Positions 1 through 10,188 of a stretch of DNA of 28,833 nt are shown piece after piece. A program made the position numbers and the translations under genes. The DNA is from Cochliopodium minus (taxonomy: Eukaryota; Discosea; Himatismenida; Cochliopodiidae), in NCBI GenBank assembly GCA_024220525.1, contig JAMYWO010000056.1, positions 16,509 to 45,341 of the forward strand, written 5' to 3'. Position 1 is the first letter of the stretch, and the number at the start of each line of letters is the position of its first letter. Below the pieces are notes generated by a model. The model did not search any database. It worked only from the letters and a program-made list of their open reading frames with translations, and was not told where the DNA came from.

Positions 1-208
1 ATGCAAAGATTTAGAAAAAACTGAGTTTCTTAAAATTTGGATTAACAAACAATTAAACCAAATTTAATAATATTTCTTTTTTTTGTCAGTTTATTTATTT
101 TGAATTACTAAAAAAAAAACCTAAAATGAAACAAAAAGAATTACAAGTAAGTTTATTTTTATTTAAAGAAAAAAGATTTAATCAGGTAAAATTTTGAAAG
201 AATGAACT
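1..208. other. AT-rich flank, no gene seen
   Basis: This stretch lies downstream of the stop codon of the first minus-strand gene. It is A/T-rich with poly-A and poly-T runs. No open exon with credible splice sites was found on either strand. It is probably 3' untranslated or intergenic sequence. Confidence 0.5.
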
Positions 209-1881
209 TTAAATATGTCCCAAAATGATGTATTGTATTGGTTTAGGGAAGATTTTTTTATTGTTTTTTCCCCACTTCATGCAGCAAAGAAAGGTAGTAG
301 CAAGGATTTTAGCTTCTTTTGTGAGAACAAGACAGTGATACCTGAGATCTTTTGATTCAATAGAAATGAGATCATAATACTTTCCCTTTTCAGTGAGAGT
401 AAATTGATTTCTATCAATAAGATTAGGAGGACAAACACGGATGGTGGTTGAAGCGACATTTTTTTTGAAACAGATTGAAAGTAACAACCCACGAGGAAAT
501 CGAATACAATCAAAGACATTTATCCCATCTCTGAAACATCTAAAGTGTAAAGCGATATAGGTTTTTCCTTCAAGCTCAAGAGTCAAAAGGGCTGCTATTT
601 CAGGAAGGATCATAAATTCTTCCGGTTCAAGAGGGTATTCTTTGATGCGATTGTTTGCTTTTTTAGGATCGATTTCAAGATTAAGTTCCTTCGCTACTTT
701 GGAAAGGAAATCTGCTAAGCGAGCATCCCCATTCAACTTGATCTTTACTGTTCCTTTATCCGTGAAAACTACAATACATGAATCATCTCTTTTGGTAAAT
801 CCTTTCCAACCAATTCTTTGTGCAGACTCCAGACTTCCATAAAGGATTCTTGATTTTTCTTTTTTCTTTTTTTCTGAAAGCTTTACTTATTCATCATCAC
901 TTTGTGATGAGGCATACAAATCAAATTCTTCTTCTTCTAACCTAAAAAAAATATAAAAATATTAGTAAAACTATTTTGTTAAAACATTCAATATTTATTT
1001 CTTTTTCATTTTTTTATTATTTTATTATATTTTTTGAAATTTCTTGATTTTTATTTTTTTATACATTAAAATTGATAAAGAAATTTATTTTACCAGTGAA
1101 TTTAGGATACTGAATTGGATCACATGAATTCAATACCTCAATCGCTCTTTCCATTTCTTTTATTTCTTCTTCTTTTTTTTTTTGTAATTGTTCTTCGTAT
1201 AATCTATCCTCTTCTTCCCATCTTCTCTTTTTGCTTTGTATCACCTTCTCCATCTCTTCGTCTTCCCTTTCTCTTTCTCTTTTTCTTTTCTCGTCTTCTT
1301 CTCTTCTCTTCTCGTCTTCTTCTCTTCTCGTCTTCTTCTCTTCTTTTTCTTTGTATCTCTCTTTCCAACTTTCTGATCTCTTCAGCTTCTCTTTCTCTTT
1401 CTCTCGACATCATCCCTTCTTTTTTTAAAGCTTGTTTGTGTATATTATCACTAATTGGTTTTCTTTTCACTTTTTTTTATTTTTTATTTTTTTTTTTTAT
1501 GTTTAAATTTTTTCCAAAAAGTTTTTAGAGAATAGGAAATTTTACTTCTCGTCTTCAACATAAATTTATTTCTAATGGTTGTTATCATCTCAATTCGAGA
1601 ATTATTTATCATGTTCTCTTTTTCCATCACTTCATCATTTCTATATTTAAAATTAATGTTCAAAAATATTGGAAATTTTAAATGATCTTTACCTTTTATT
1701 TTTATATCCAGAAAACTTATTTTTGATTAAGAACCATTAAATAAAGTTTTGATCAAAAAAAAAAAGATAATAATACCTTTTTATTTTCAATTATATTTTT
1801 ATTTGGATTTAGGAGAGGATCATTTTGGTCATTATTCTTTATAATCTTTTTTATAATTGGATTTGGTGAATTAAAAAGCAT
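209..1881 (-). CDS. Unrecognised charged coiled-coil protein, six exons
   Basis: Spliced model on the minus strand: 1881-1777, 1715-1693 (23 nt), 1640-1546, 1469-1094, 936-901, 873-209, giving about 432 aa. The start is the ATG at 1881 (MLFNSPNP). All junctions are GT-AG and keep phase. Exon 4 encodes a long Arg/Lys/Glu-rich helix and needs a one-base frame change inside a purine repeat (about 1260-1350), because the open frame before it (MMSRERERE) differs from the frame after it (MEKVIQSKKRRWEEED). The 27-nt interval 874-900 contains an in-frame TAA and is best read as a mini-intron. The last exon (222 codons) encodes a compact globular-looking domain starting near SRILYGSLESAQRIGW, with alternating hydrophobic strands and few charges. 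I do not recognise its family. Coding status is well supported by splice phase and codon texture; the function is unknown. Confidence 0.65.
874..900 (-). other. Putative 27-nt mini-intron
   Basis: On the minus strand the interval begins GTGATGATG and ends TTTCAG. It carries a TAA in the reading frame of the flanking exons. Removing it joins YASSQ to a lysine-rich stretch and leaves frame intact. The alternative is an in-frame stop or a read-through codon. Confidence 0.55.
1264..1352 (-). repeat. Imperfect purine-strand tandem repeat within an exon
   Basis: On the minus strand the tract is built from GAAGAAGACGAGAAGA-like units of about 16-21 nt and encodes Arg/Glu/Lys runs. The downstream frame is offset by one base from the upstream frame, so a unit-length change or consensus error lies in the tract. 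Confidence 0.7.
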
Positions 1882-2202
1882 TTTCCTATTTCTATTCTGA
1901 TTTTTATTATCAATTTTTTTTTATTTTTTTTTATTTTTTTTCAACAATTATGAATTATATATCTTCACAAAGGGAATGAGAAAGTAATTAACAAAAATTT
2001 TAAGAGTGTAGTCAAGTTTTTTTTTTAATCAACATCAGAAAATTTATTTTTAATGGGACATTATGGATCGAATTTTAATCCAACACTTTGAAGGTATTTA
2101 ATTTTTATTGTTTGACATATAAACTTTAACCACATTCATTTTTCCATATAAAATTTCAATAAAAATGTTTTATTACAATAGATGTTTATGTTTTTTTGAT
2201 CA
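1882..2202. other. Intergenic, T-rich
   Basis: This lies between the start of the coiled-coil gene and the stop of the next minus-strand gene. It is mostly T-rich homopolymer sequence. One short plus-strand open stretch (MDRILIQHFE, near 2063) is followed by a GT but has no partner exon, so I do not call it a gene. It presumably includes the promoter of the gene starting at 1881. Confidence 0.5.
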
Positions 2203-2487
2203 TCATTTTGATTCAACCTCATTATTCAAACTGAACCTCTTATTTCTTTTATTTGAGAAAAAATATTGCATCAAAATGGGAGATGAAGAGATTTTGAGAA
2301 GCGTATTGTAATTTTCGTTTGTCATTTTGCATCCTAGATCCAACAGAATCTCAAAGGAATCCAATTTCTCTTCAATATTATCCAATCTCCTTTCCATACT
2401 TTTAATATCATTGATTGGTTGTATTAATTGAGAAGAATCATCTGATATTTCATTATCTGTATTCTCTTCCAAAGTATTTTCATTCAT
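2203..2487 (-). CDS. Small hypothetical protein, 94 aa
   Basis: Single-exon frame starting at ATG 2487 (MNENTLEENTDNEISDD). The N-terminus is acidic and Asn/Asp/Ser-rich. Residues about 28-50 (NDIKSMERRLDNIEEKLDSF) have a heptad pattern and should form a short coiled coil. The C-terminal part is basic (FFSNKRNKRF). It starts about 60 nt after the stop of the next gene upstream on the same strand. No family is recognised. It could be a small subunit of a complex, but nothing in the sequence says which. Confidence 0.55.
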   Translation of the reverse strand: MNENTLEENTDNEISDDSSQLIQPINDIKSMERRLDNIEEKLDSFEILLDLGCKMTNENYNTLLKISSSPILMQYFFSNKRNKRFSLNNEVESK

Positions 2488-2546
2488 TTTTTTTTTGTTT
2501 CAAAATAAAAATTGAAATATGAAAAAAGGAATTTCCCCTTTAATTA

Positions 2547-3261
2547 TTATTTTTCCAATTTTTTTTTCCAAATTTCATATACTGTTTTGAATTCAGATTG
2601 CAATCTGACAAATCTGCCAATGGTAAGACCACTTACAGGAACAATGTGGAGTTGTTTTTCTTCTGGAGTATTTTCAAGTCTTTTCATTTCAATCAAATAT
2701 TCCAAATCATCAAACAATCTCACCATCTTTTTTTTTTTTTTTTTGAATACGATTAAAAAAAATATTAAATTGGATTATTTTATTGAATAAAAACTTGTAC
2801 CTTTTGTTGAGTTTCATTGGGGATGGAAGACTTGTTGTTGTTGAAATATTCCTTTACTTGGGGCAATTCTCTAGACTTGTTGAATTTGATTTTGTAGCAT
2901 AAAACATCAATGGATAATTCAACGAAATCGTCAATTCTTTCATAAACTTCTTTTTTGAGATTTTCAACAAGATCTCTTATTCCATACTTGTAGGTGGATT
3001 TTTCTTTGGATTCACTTTTTTGGGCGAATTTGGGGATGGGATTAGAAGACTTTTTGTTGTTGGAGTTTGTTAATTGAAATTCTAAAAGAATATCCGTAAC
3101 CACTTTTAAATTTGAAATAACTCCTTCCCAATTGTACGGTTGTTCTCTTGTGTAATCATGGGGTGTCACATTTGGAATCAATCCATTTTTTAGTAAAAAT
3201 GCATCTGTTTCTTTTTGAATCAAATTATGCCACCATCTCAACAACTCTTTCTTCAAAGCTC
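2547..3261 (-). CDS. Unrecognised protein, 5' exons missing
   Basis: Two minus-strand exons are clear: 3261-2801 and 2726-2547, joined in phase over a GTACAAG...AAAAAG intron, together 213 codons ending at TAA. The upstream exon starts right after a TGTAG acceptor in phase 1 (LKKELLRWWHNLIQKETDAF). It has no ATG, so at least one earlier exon must exist. The sequence where it should be is AT tandem repeat with the ambiguous base at 3402. The protein is mostly helical and charged, with two Trp near the N-side and a C-terminal segment IVPVSGLTIGRFVRLQSEFK. I recognise no domain. Confidence 0.6.
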
Positions 3262-3327
3262 CTACATTTTAAAAAAAAACAATATTAAATTTTTTTCAGC
3301 TTTATAAAGAAATTCATTTTAAACATT

Positions 3328-3478
3328 TAATTTATTTAATTTATTTTATTTATTTTAATTTATTTAATTTATTTAATTTATTTAATTTATTTAATTTATT
3401 TNTAATTTTAATTTTAATTTTAATTTTAATTTTAATTTTAATTTTAATTTTAATTTTAATTTTAATTTTAATTTTAAT
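3328..3478. repeat. Tandem AT repeats with ambiguous base (probable assembly join)
   Basis: From about 3328 to 3401 the sequence is a 9-nt repeat (AATTTATTT). After the n at 3402 it changes abruptly to a 6-nt repeat (AATTTT) up to about 3478. A gene on each side loses its 5' exons here. Confidence 0.85.
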
Positions 3479-3533
3479 TGCAATTTTTTATTTTTATTTT
3501 TTATTTGTATTGATTGTTTTTTCAAAAAAAAAG

Positions 3534-5977
3534 GTTGTATCGTCTATTGTGGCACGTAGCAATAGACGGCTACCCATCAGTGGGACCAATCATCCAAAAC
3601 AACAAACTCTCTTCTCCCAATTTTTATTTCTCCGAGTTTTTCATCTACATTTTCTTGGGTATTCTTTATGGAGTTTTGGGTTCACTGCACACCACCTTTA
3701 TCACTTTTTGTGTTCGTAACATTAAAAAGAGGTATTTCTTCATCATATCTTCTTTAGTGTATTTAAAAAAAATAAAAAATAAGAAAATTTTTTTTTAAAA
3801 AAAAATTAAAAGTAATTATTCAAAAAAATCAAAAAAATAATAAAATAAAAAATTCTAATTAATAAAATTTTAATGAAATAAAAAAATTATAATTAAATAA
3901 TAAATTTAATTTTGATTTTTTTTTATTAAAATTTATTTCATATCATTCTTTACAAATTGTAAAATGTGTTAATAAAAAATGATATAATAAAAATTAATTA
4001 AATTTTTTTTTTTTTAGAATAAACAGGTGGGTGTGGGTGTTGGTTGTTTGCATTTGTACTGGTGTCCTCACCTTTCCCGGTTGGTGGGGGGATTGGTTTA
4101 TGAAACTTCCTCTTCGTGGTTTGCGTGAACTTTTGTCTGATGAGTAAGAAAATAAAAATAAAAATAAAACCAAAATTTAAATTTTAAAAAATTGATAGAA
4201 AAAATAAATTAAAAAAGATTAAAATTTTTCAATTTAAAAAAGATTATCAAAAAAAAAGATAAATTTAATTAAAAAAAAGATTTTTTAATTTTTTTTTTGA
4301 AAATTTTTTATTAATTTTTTAAAAATTTTTAAACTTTTTAAAGACCTTTGACATGGACAGTCAACGGATCGGTGATAGGAGCATTGTCCATTTTCGTGGT
4401 ATCCAGATTTTTGCTTTCATTAGTTGCGATGTGTGCAATGGTTCCTGCAGGAGGATATTTGGCTTGCATCGTCATTGGTGCTGCCAGTGGTCGTTTGATT
4501 GGTGAGATTTTGTCAAGAATGAGGTGGTTCACCCATCTTCACCCCGGTTTGTTTGCCATTGTAAAAAAAAAATATTTTCAAAAAAAAAAAAACCTCTCTT
4601 CTTGTTCAATTTAGAAATCAATTTTTACAAAAAAAAAAATTATTTTTAAAACAAATTAAAAAAGAAAAAAAAAATTAATAAAAATTTTTTTATTATTTTT
4701 AATAAAAACTCTCCTTATTCCAAAAATAAAAATTATATCAAAAAATTAAAGAAAAAAAGATAGTTTATAAAACAAAGAAATTTCAATTATTTTTAATTAT
4801 TTTTATCATAAAAATTTAAAAATAAAAATACATATTTTTATAAAATTATCAAGGTTGGAGCATCTGGGTTTGGAACGGGGGTTTATCATATAGCAAGTTT
4901 GATTGTGGTCATGTTGGAGTGGAGTGGGGACACTCAGCATGTAATCCCTGCTCTTCTTGTTTGCTTCATCTCGCTTTCTGTTTCTAAAAAGCTTCAGTTG
5001 TCTTTCTGGGACAAAATGATGTAAAAAAATAAAATCAAATAAAAAATAAAAATAATAATTTTGAAAAATGGAAAAAATAGATGAAATAAAATAAATAAAT
5101 AAATATATTATAATAAAATAGAAATAGATATAAAAAATAAAAAAAAAACAAAAAACATAAAAATCAAATAAATTTATGTACATCATAAAATAATGTGTAA
5201 AATAAAAAACTTTTAATTCTTAGATACGATACAAAACTTCCTTACCTCCCAGAGCTCAAAAGTGACGAGTACACAGCAAAGGATTTGGCAGAAAAGAAAT
5301 CATATTACGTAACTCCTGACTCCTCTTTGGACGAATTTGCAGATATTTTGCAAAATTCCGCCTACAATTTTTATCCTGTCGTGAATAACCATGGTAAAAA
5401 AAAAAAAAAAAAAAAAAAATTTTTTTTTATTTCTTTTTTCTTTCTAGATAATAAATCACTGATTGGAAAAATAGGGTGGGTCGAACTCCAATCATTTTTC
5501 CTCAAAAAATACAACTACACATTCCAAGAAAACAAAGACAGCATCTCTGACGAAGTTCATCTCACAGCTATCTCGATGGACAAAAATCACACAATAGATC
5601 TTAACGACAAATTTATGTTCGACAAAACTTTAGAAACGAACAAATCCAAAATTGAAGACAGAAAAAATTATGTGCCTCATGTCACTTACTCCGAACCTGA
5701 ATTTATAAGTGAGCCAATTCCTTGGATAAGAGTAATTTAAAATTAATTTTATTATTTGTCAATATTTGTTTATTTTTTTTTTTTTTTCTCCTTTTAGGTA
5801 TCATCAGAAACACCACTTGAAGATATTCACACCCTATTTATTAGTTTATACCTCAGAACCTTGTTTGTGATAGATACCCAAGGAAGTCTGACCGGCGTAA
5901 TAATCAGGGAGAGTCTGGCCAAATTTGAGCGTGAAAGGTTGACCACCATTTGCATCCCAAAATATAAAGATACTTAA
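3534..5977 (+). CDS. CLC chloride channel/transporter, C-terminal half
   Basis: Seven exons join in phase: 3534-3731, 4018-4143, 4344-4560, 4854-5020, 5224-5393, 5448-5731, 5798-5977. They encode the second half of a CLC membrane domain followed by two CBS domains. Diagnostic stretches are VPAGGYLACIVIGAASGRLIGE (family pattern around helix N, normally GxFxP followed by GAxxGRLxGE), then PGLFAIVGASGFGTGVYH and SLIVVMLEWSGD in the helix O-P region. Exons 5-7 hold the CBS pair (KSYYVTPDSSLDEFADILQ; SSETPLEDIHTLF and FVIDTQGSLTGVIIRESL). The expected N-terminal half, with the selectivity motifs GSGIP and GREGP, is absent; the gene runs upstream into AT repeats and the base n at 3402. CLC proteins move chloride, often in exchange for protons, across plasma or organelle membranes. 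The subfamily cannot be assigned. Confidence 0.85.
3541..3568. repeat. Perfect 9-bp inverted repeat
   Basis: CGTCTATTG and CAATAGACG flank a 10-nt loop just inside the first visible CLC exon. It could fold as a hairpin in the transcript, or be chance. Confidence 0.6.
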
Positions 5978-6155
5978 GGAAAAAAACCAAAAAAAAAAAT
6001 TTCAATTAAATTACAAAAAAAAAAAGTTCAAATTAAGAAAAAAAAAAAAAAATTATGAGAGAATTGGGAGGAAAAATTTTTTTTTTGTTTTTGAGTTTTA
6101 TTATCCATCAAGGTTTTTCTTTGCAATAAATAGATTTTTTTTAAAAAAAAAAATA

Positions 6156-7543
6156 TCAAAATTTGTTCAAAAATTTTTGTATGAGAAAATGAGAAAGTGA
6201 AAAAGGCATTGGAACGATGTAACCAAGAGGGTGTTTGTTTTCTAACATGGAAATCACTTCTTCTCTGCCAAAAAACTTTGCTTCAGTAAGCTCTTCATTG
6301 TCTACATTAATAATGGGTGTTTCTTCAACACTATCCGCAACACAACCAATCATCAATGAATTAGGAAACGGCCTAAAAATTACTATTTGATTAAATCTTT
6401 TTATCGCTCTAAATTTGTTTTATTTTACCATGGCTATGAAATTTTAAACAATTTTACAAAAATTTTTAAAGAAAGAAAAATTACTTGGGAAAAAACATAT
6501 CTTTGTTGGAAATAAATTGTTAGCATCAAAATAAATAAAAAATAAAGAAAAAAATTACTGAATATTTTCCACTTTAACTTTAACTTCTTCGTAAACTTCT
6601 CTATAAACAGTTTCTTCTATTGTTTCCAATTGCATATAACTTTGTAGTTCAACAAAATAAATTTTTAAATAAAAAATAAAGTTTGAAATAAATGAAAAAA
6701 TTTTTTAACCCAGCCAAACAAGTGAAAAGTTTAGATTGGTTAGAACGATGATGATTAGCAAGTAAAATTTTGTTGCCACACTTTGATTTGACAAGACAGA
6801 TGATGCAAGGATCAATGCGAGGATAGATGTCGTTTTTACATTCTTCGTTGCTGCACCTTTTTGTCAGTCCTCCCTCCTTCGTTACTGTTTTGGACCCGCA
6901 ACATCCACAAAATTGGGTGTTGTGATTATAATGCATCAAACTTTTTGCATATCCTACATTCATAATTAAAAACAGAATAATAACAAAAAAATTTAAAAAA
7001 TGCAAAAACAAAATAAAGATAACTCTAAAAAATGAAAACTTTTAGTTTGTCAATAATAAAAACTTGCATATTTAAATTTTATGCTTTATCAAAGAAAAAT
7101 TTAAATAATTCGAATTAAGGAAAATAAAAAAAAAAAAAATTATAGATACCAAGAATAGAGGATTCAACAGCATTGAGAGATGGCAATACTTTTCTCACAT
7201 TCTCAAACTTTTGATCTCCTTCAAAAGCTTCCCTCTCTTCGATCACAGTGGAGAATAAAGGGATATCATTGTAATTGCCTAAAAATACGGCTTTATCTTC
7301 CAACAGATTGAGATCAGAGAGATTTTTGAAGTTTAATTGATTTCCATTCATCAAGATATCATAATTGAGAGTGGCAGATGTTTTGGAGGGATTATTCTTG
7401 GAGAATAGGATGCATTTGGAATCTTTTCTTTGAAAGTATTTCTTGAGTATCTCTTCATTCCTCCTTTCCATATGCAGGGTGTCCAATCCAAGATTGGTGA
7501 AGGCAAGATTTTTGAAATGATGGTTTTTTATATGAGAATGCAT
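6156..7543 (-). CDS. NADH pyrophosphatase-like Nudix hydrolase (NudC/NUDT12 type)
   Basis: Model: 7543-7150, 6953-6710, 6639-6559, 6372-6156, in frame, 311 aa, start ATG 7543. Residues about 133-170 hold the zinc ribbon typical of NudC (CGCCGSKT...CSNEEC) and a following IYPRIDPCIICLV strand. The Nudix helix follows as ETIEETVYREVYEEVKV, and the C-terminus has the family PFPNSLMIGCVA. The enzyme class hydrolyses NAD(H) to NMN(H) and AMP, or removes NAD caps from RNA. The Nudix box looks odd: between LAG and the first Glu there are four residues where the usual GFVEPGE has five, and the usual REVxEExG ends in Lys. The donor feeding this exon is GTTAAA, so the splice here may be misplaced. A 16-nt candidate microexon at 6485-6500 (YVFSQ, like YVTSQ of NudC) would break frame if used and is left out. 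Confidence 0.8.
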
Positions 7544-7672
7544 TTTCTTTTCTCAAAGTAATATTAAGTGATTTTTGGAATATAAAAAATGGGGAAAGAT
7601 TAAAAAAATTTTTTTTCACAGTTTTTTTTATTTTATAAATATTTTTCAAACATCATTAATTTTGGATCAATT

Positions 7673-8211
7673 TCAATTGAAATTATTCTCTTCATAGGCA
7701 GAAGTGTTCTTATCGAATACAAAGCTAATATGATCGCAGATCCCTTTGAGGATCTCTGCTGATTCAATCATCGCTTGGGTGGCGGTGATTTTATTAGATT
7801 GCACCCTGATCTTCATCTTGTTCTCCAATGGATGAGGAACACTATATCCTGCAAAATCAACATTTTTGCTTCATAAATAAAAAATTAATATCCGAAGAGA
7901 TAAAGATTGATAATGATCGAAAATTGATGATTATCTATCAAGGATATCATATAAAAGTTCTTATATGTTTCTATTTTTATTTGAGGAAAATTATGAGATT
8001 TTGTTACTTTTTGACCAATACATAATGCATTGCATTTCCCAATGTATGATCCTCATCTTCAAAGGTAAAAGTCATATTTTTGTTATTTGTTCCTGTTTTC
8101 TTTGAAAAAATTTATGAATAGGTTAAATAAGCTTATTCTATTGATACAAACATAATCAACAATGATTTTTTTCTTTTGTTCTTCTTCAGATCCACTATCT
8201 TCCATACTCAT
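7673..8211 (-). CDS. RPAC2: RNA polymerase I/III subunit RPAC2 (AC19)
   Basis: Three exons (8211-8152, 8099-8008, 7868-7673) give 115 aa with perfect phase; start ATG 8211 (MSMEDSGSEEEQ). The family core is unmistakable: MTFTFEDEDHTLGNAMHYVL, then NVDFAGYSVPHPLENKMKIR, matching the Rpb11/RpoA-like dimerisation fold in which DHTLGN and GYxxPHP are conserved. RPAC2 pairs with RPAC1 (AC40) to nucleate assembly of RNA polymerases I and III. The N-terminal acidic tail is short, as usual. The gene sits about 130 nt from its neighbours on both sides in a same-strand cluster. Splice sites are GT-AG. The acceptor of exon 3 was chosen because a nearer CAG would delete the conserved NVDFA segment. Confidence 0.93.
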
Positions 8212-8343
8212 CTTTGTTTTTTCTCAATTTTATTTTATTTTTTTTTCTTCAGATTTTTGAAATAAATTGAAATAAAAAAAAAATGCAAATTAACATTACA
8301 CAAAAAAAAAATTTTTTAATTGAGTTGTTTCTCATTTCTAAAT

Positions 8344-10108
8344 TTATAATCCATTGAGCATATTATGAACCTAGAAAAAAGAAATTTCAAAGCTAAAATC
8401 AAAAAAAAAAAAACATACAGCAGCAATTTGGGAACCAAGTTTTGTTGCGAATCCAGTTCCGGTATAACCCCACCAATCCCAACATCCCTTTTTGAAAAAA
8501 AAAGTTGCATAACCAACATCTAAAAATAAGTAAATTAAAATTACGTTTGGATTGACAGTTGTCTTTTCGATTTGTGGGAATAGAATTACAATGTTATTGC
8601 TTTATTGAAAATTTAATTTAATCAGCTAAAAAATAAGGGAGAAATAAAAAAGATTTACGTCTCTGCCCAGTAGTTATAACCTGTTCTCTCATCATATGCA
8701 TTTGGGTCAGAAGCTTGGCTCATTTCACAACCGTGGAAAAAGATCAATAATCTACATTGGTTAGTGTAGCAAGACTTTGGGACATATAAATAACCTTTAA
8801 AAGAAATGATCAAAAAAAAAAAAATTAAAATAAATATTAAAAGATTATTTTGTACCACTTTTTCCCATACTAATTCCGATTGGAGCTACAACTGTATAAT
8901 AAGATTGATCGAAAGTAACAATGTTATCTACAGGGTTGATGCTGGTATTTCTTGGATTCAAGTTTCCAAATACCCATTTCAAGGAGTCTCCTGCTGCATC
9001 AAATCCACAATTATTGATGTAGGGTTGTCCCAAGTAAGAGCTAAAAGAATGGAAGTAATGTTGAATTTAACTATTGTATGAATAAAAATTATTTACCAGT
9101 TTTTTCCCCATGTATCAGTTACCCATGCATGTTCCGCACTCAAAACAACAGACTTTATATTTTCAGTTTTTACGTAATGATGGTAGAATTCGATCTATTT
9201 TCAAAATATCTCATATTAATTTGTTTAAAACAGTTAAATTTAATTACGTTTTTGTCCATTACTCCTGGATAAACAACAGAATCTAAAAAAAAAAAATAAG
9301 AGAAATCAAAAGCTTTATAACTTTGTTGAGTTTGACAAACCTTGATTTGCCTTTAAAAACCACACCTTTGATTTTCCCAAGTTGGATGGACTATCTATGG
9401 ATAATGTTGTGTATGCATAGGTCACTGCTCCATAAAGAGTAGATAAGCTGATAAGACTTGGTGATTTCTAAACAAAGATAAATCTTCAGAAATTTAATTT
9501 TTAAAATTATTTACCATGCAAGATGTTGTGGCGATTGCAACATTTGCTTGAGAACACCTTTTTGATATTTAAAATTGATGAAATACAATTATAATTTATT
9601 ACCAATATGGAGGACCACCTATTATTGCAACTATTACAAGAATTAGACAATAAATATATTAATTGCAATAATTTTACCTCTTTCATAGAATTAAATTTGC
9701 AGTTTATTTGATAAATCAAATATTGTTACCCTATTTATAATATAATGTCAAAAGAAAGTTTAAAAATCAAATTTGAAATGCATACCCTTCACTATAGATG
9801 AATAACTCATTTGAAATTGATTTGCCATTGCTTTTGATTTGAGTTTAATATATATATTCTTAATAAAAATTGTTCTTAAATTTTACCAGCTCCACTCGAA
9901 ATACCTTCATTTCAGGATAATTCATTAATTGTTAGAATTATAGGAATTGAATTTAGTTACCAGCCACCTAAAATAAATTTCAAATTTACAAGCGTCTAAA
10001 AATATGAATATTTTTTACCATTATATTTTTTTTGTCAAGATTCAACTTTGGTAATCTTTGACCACAAATAAAGGTGATGATGATAAAAAGGAAAAAGATT
10101 GATCTCAT
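8344..10108 (-). CDS. Secreted PHB-depolymerase-like esterase, 14 exons
   Basis: Exons (high to low): 10108-10019, 9967-9961 (7 nt), 9904-9887 (18 nt), 9830-9786, 9630-9603, 9557-9515, 9467-9341, 9282-9248, 9194-9097, 9040-8856, 8794-8659, 8599-8545, 8487-8419, 8370-8344. All phases agree; 320 aa. Residues 1-16 are a signal peptide (MRSIFFLFIIITFICG). The fold is the circularly permuted hydrolase of type-2 PHB depolymerases such as the Penicillium funiculosum enzyme. The nucleophile Ser35 is in GISSG, the acid is Asp120 (DSVVYPGVMD), the base is His153 (SAEHAWVTD), and the oxyanion region lies late (FFHGC), followed by GYNYWAET, NIVILFPQ and GCWDWWGYTG. All catalytic residues are present, so it should be active on polyhydroxybutyrate or related short-chain esters outside the cell or in food vacuoles. 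Such genes are mainly bacterial and fungal. The dense introns show long residence here if it was acquired. Confidence 0.93.
9887..9904 (-). other. 18-nt microexon carrying the catalytic serine
   Basis: Bounded by an AAG acceptor and a GTAAAA donor, it encodes ISSGA inside the GISSGA nucleophile elbow. Its length is a multiple of three, so skipping it would keep the frame but delete the nucleophile. Confidence 0.8.
9961..9967 (-). other. 7-nt microexon
   Basis: GTGGCTG lies between a TTTTAG acceptor and a GTAACT donor. It supplies VA and the first base of the Gly codon of GISSG. Without it the frame fails and the residues before the nucleophile elbow are lost. Confidence 0.75.
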
Positions 10109-10188
10109 ATTTTTTATTTATTTTTAATTTAAAAATATATTTTATGTTTTCAAAAGAGATGTCAATTTATAATTGTCAAGTGGCATAC

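Noticed and set aside
874-900. Reassigned TAA codon (ciliate-like code)
   Set aside because: TAA ends CDC48, the esterase and the coiled-coil gene at expected places, and the other TAA junctions need a frame change, not a sense codon.
1115-1528. Plus-strand Ser/Phe/Leu-rich frame that looks like a membrane protein
   Set aside because: It is antisense to the Arg/Glu-rich exon; C/T-rich repeats give a false membrane-like translation.
2063-2094. Plus-strand mini-exon MDRILIQHFE with a GTATTT donor
   Set aside because: No downstream acceptor or partner exon was found; ten codons are not enough evidence.
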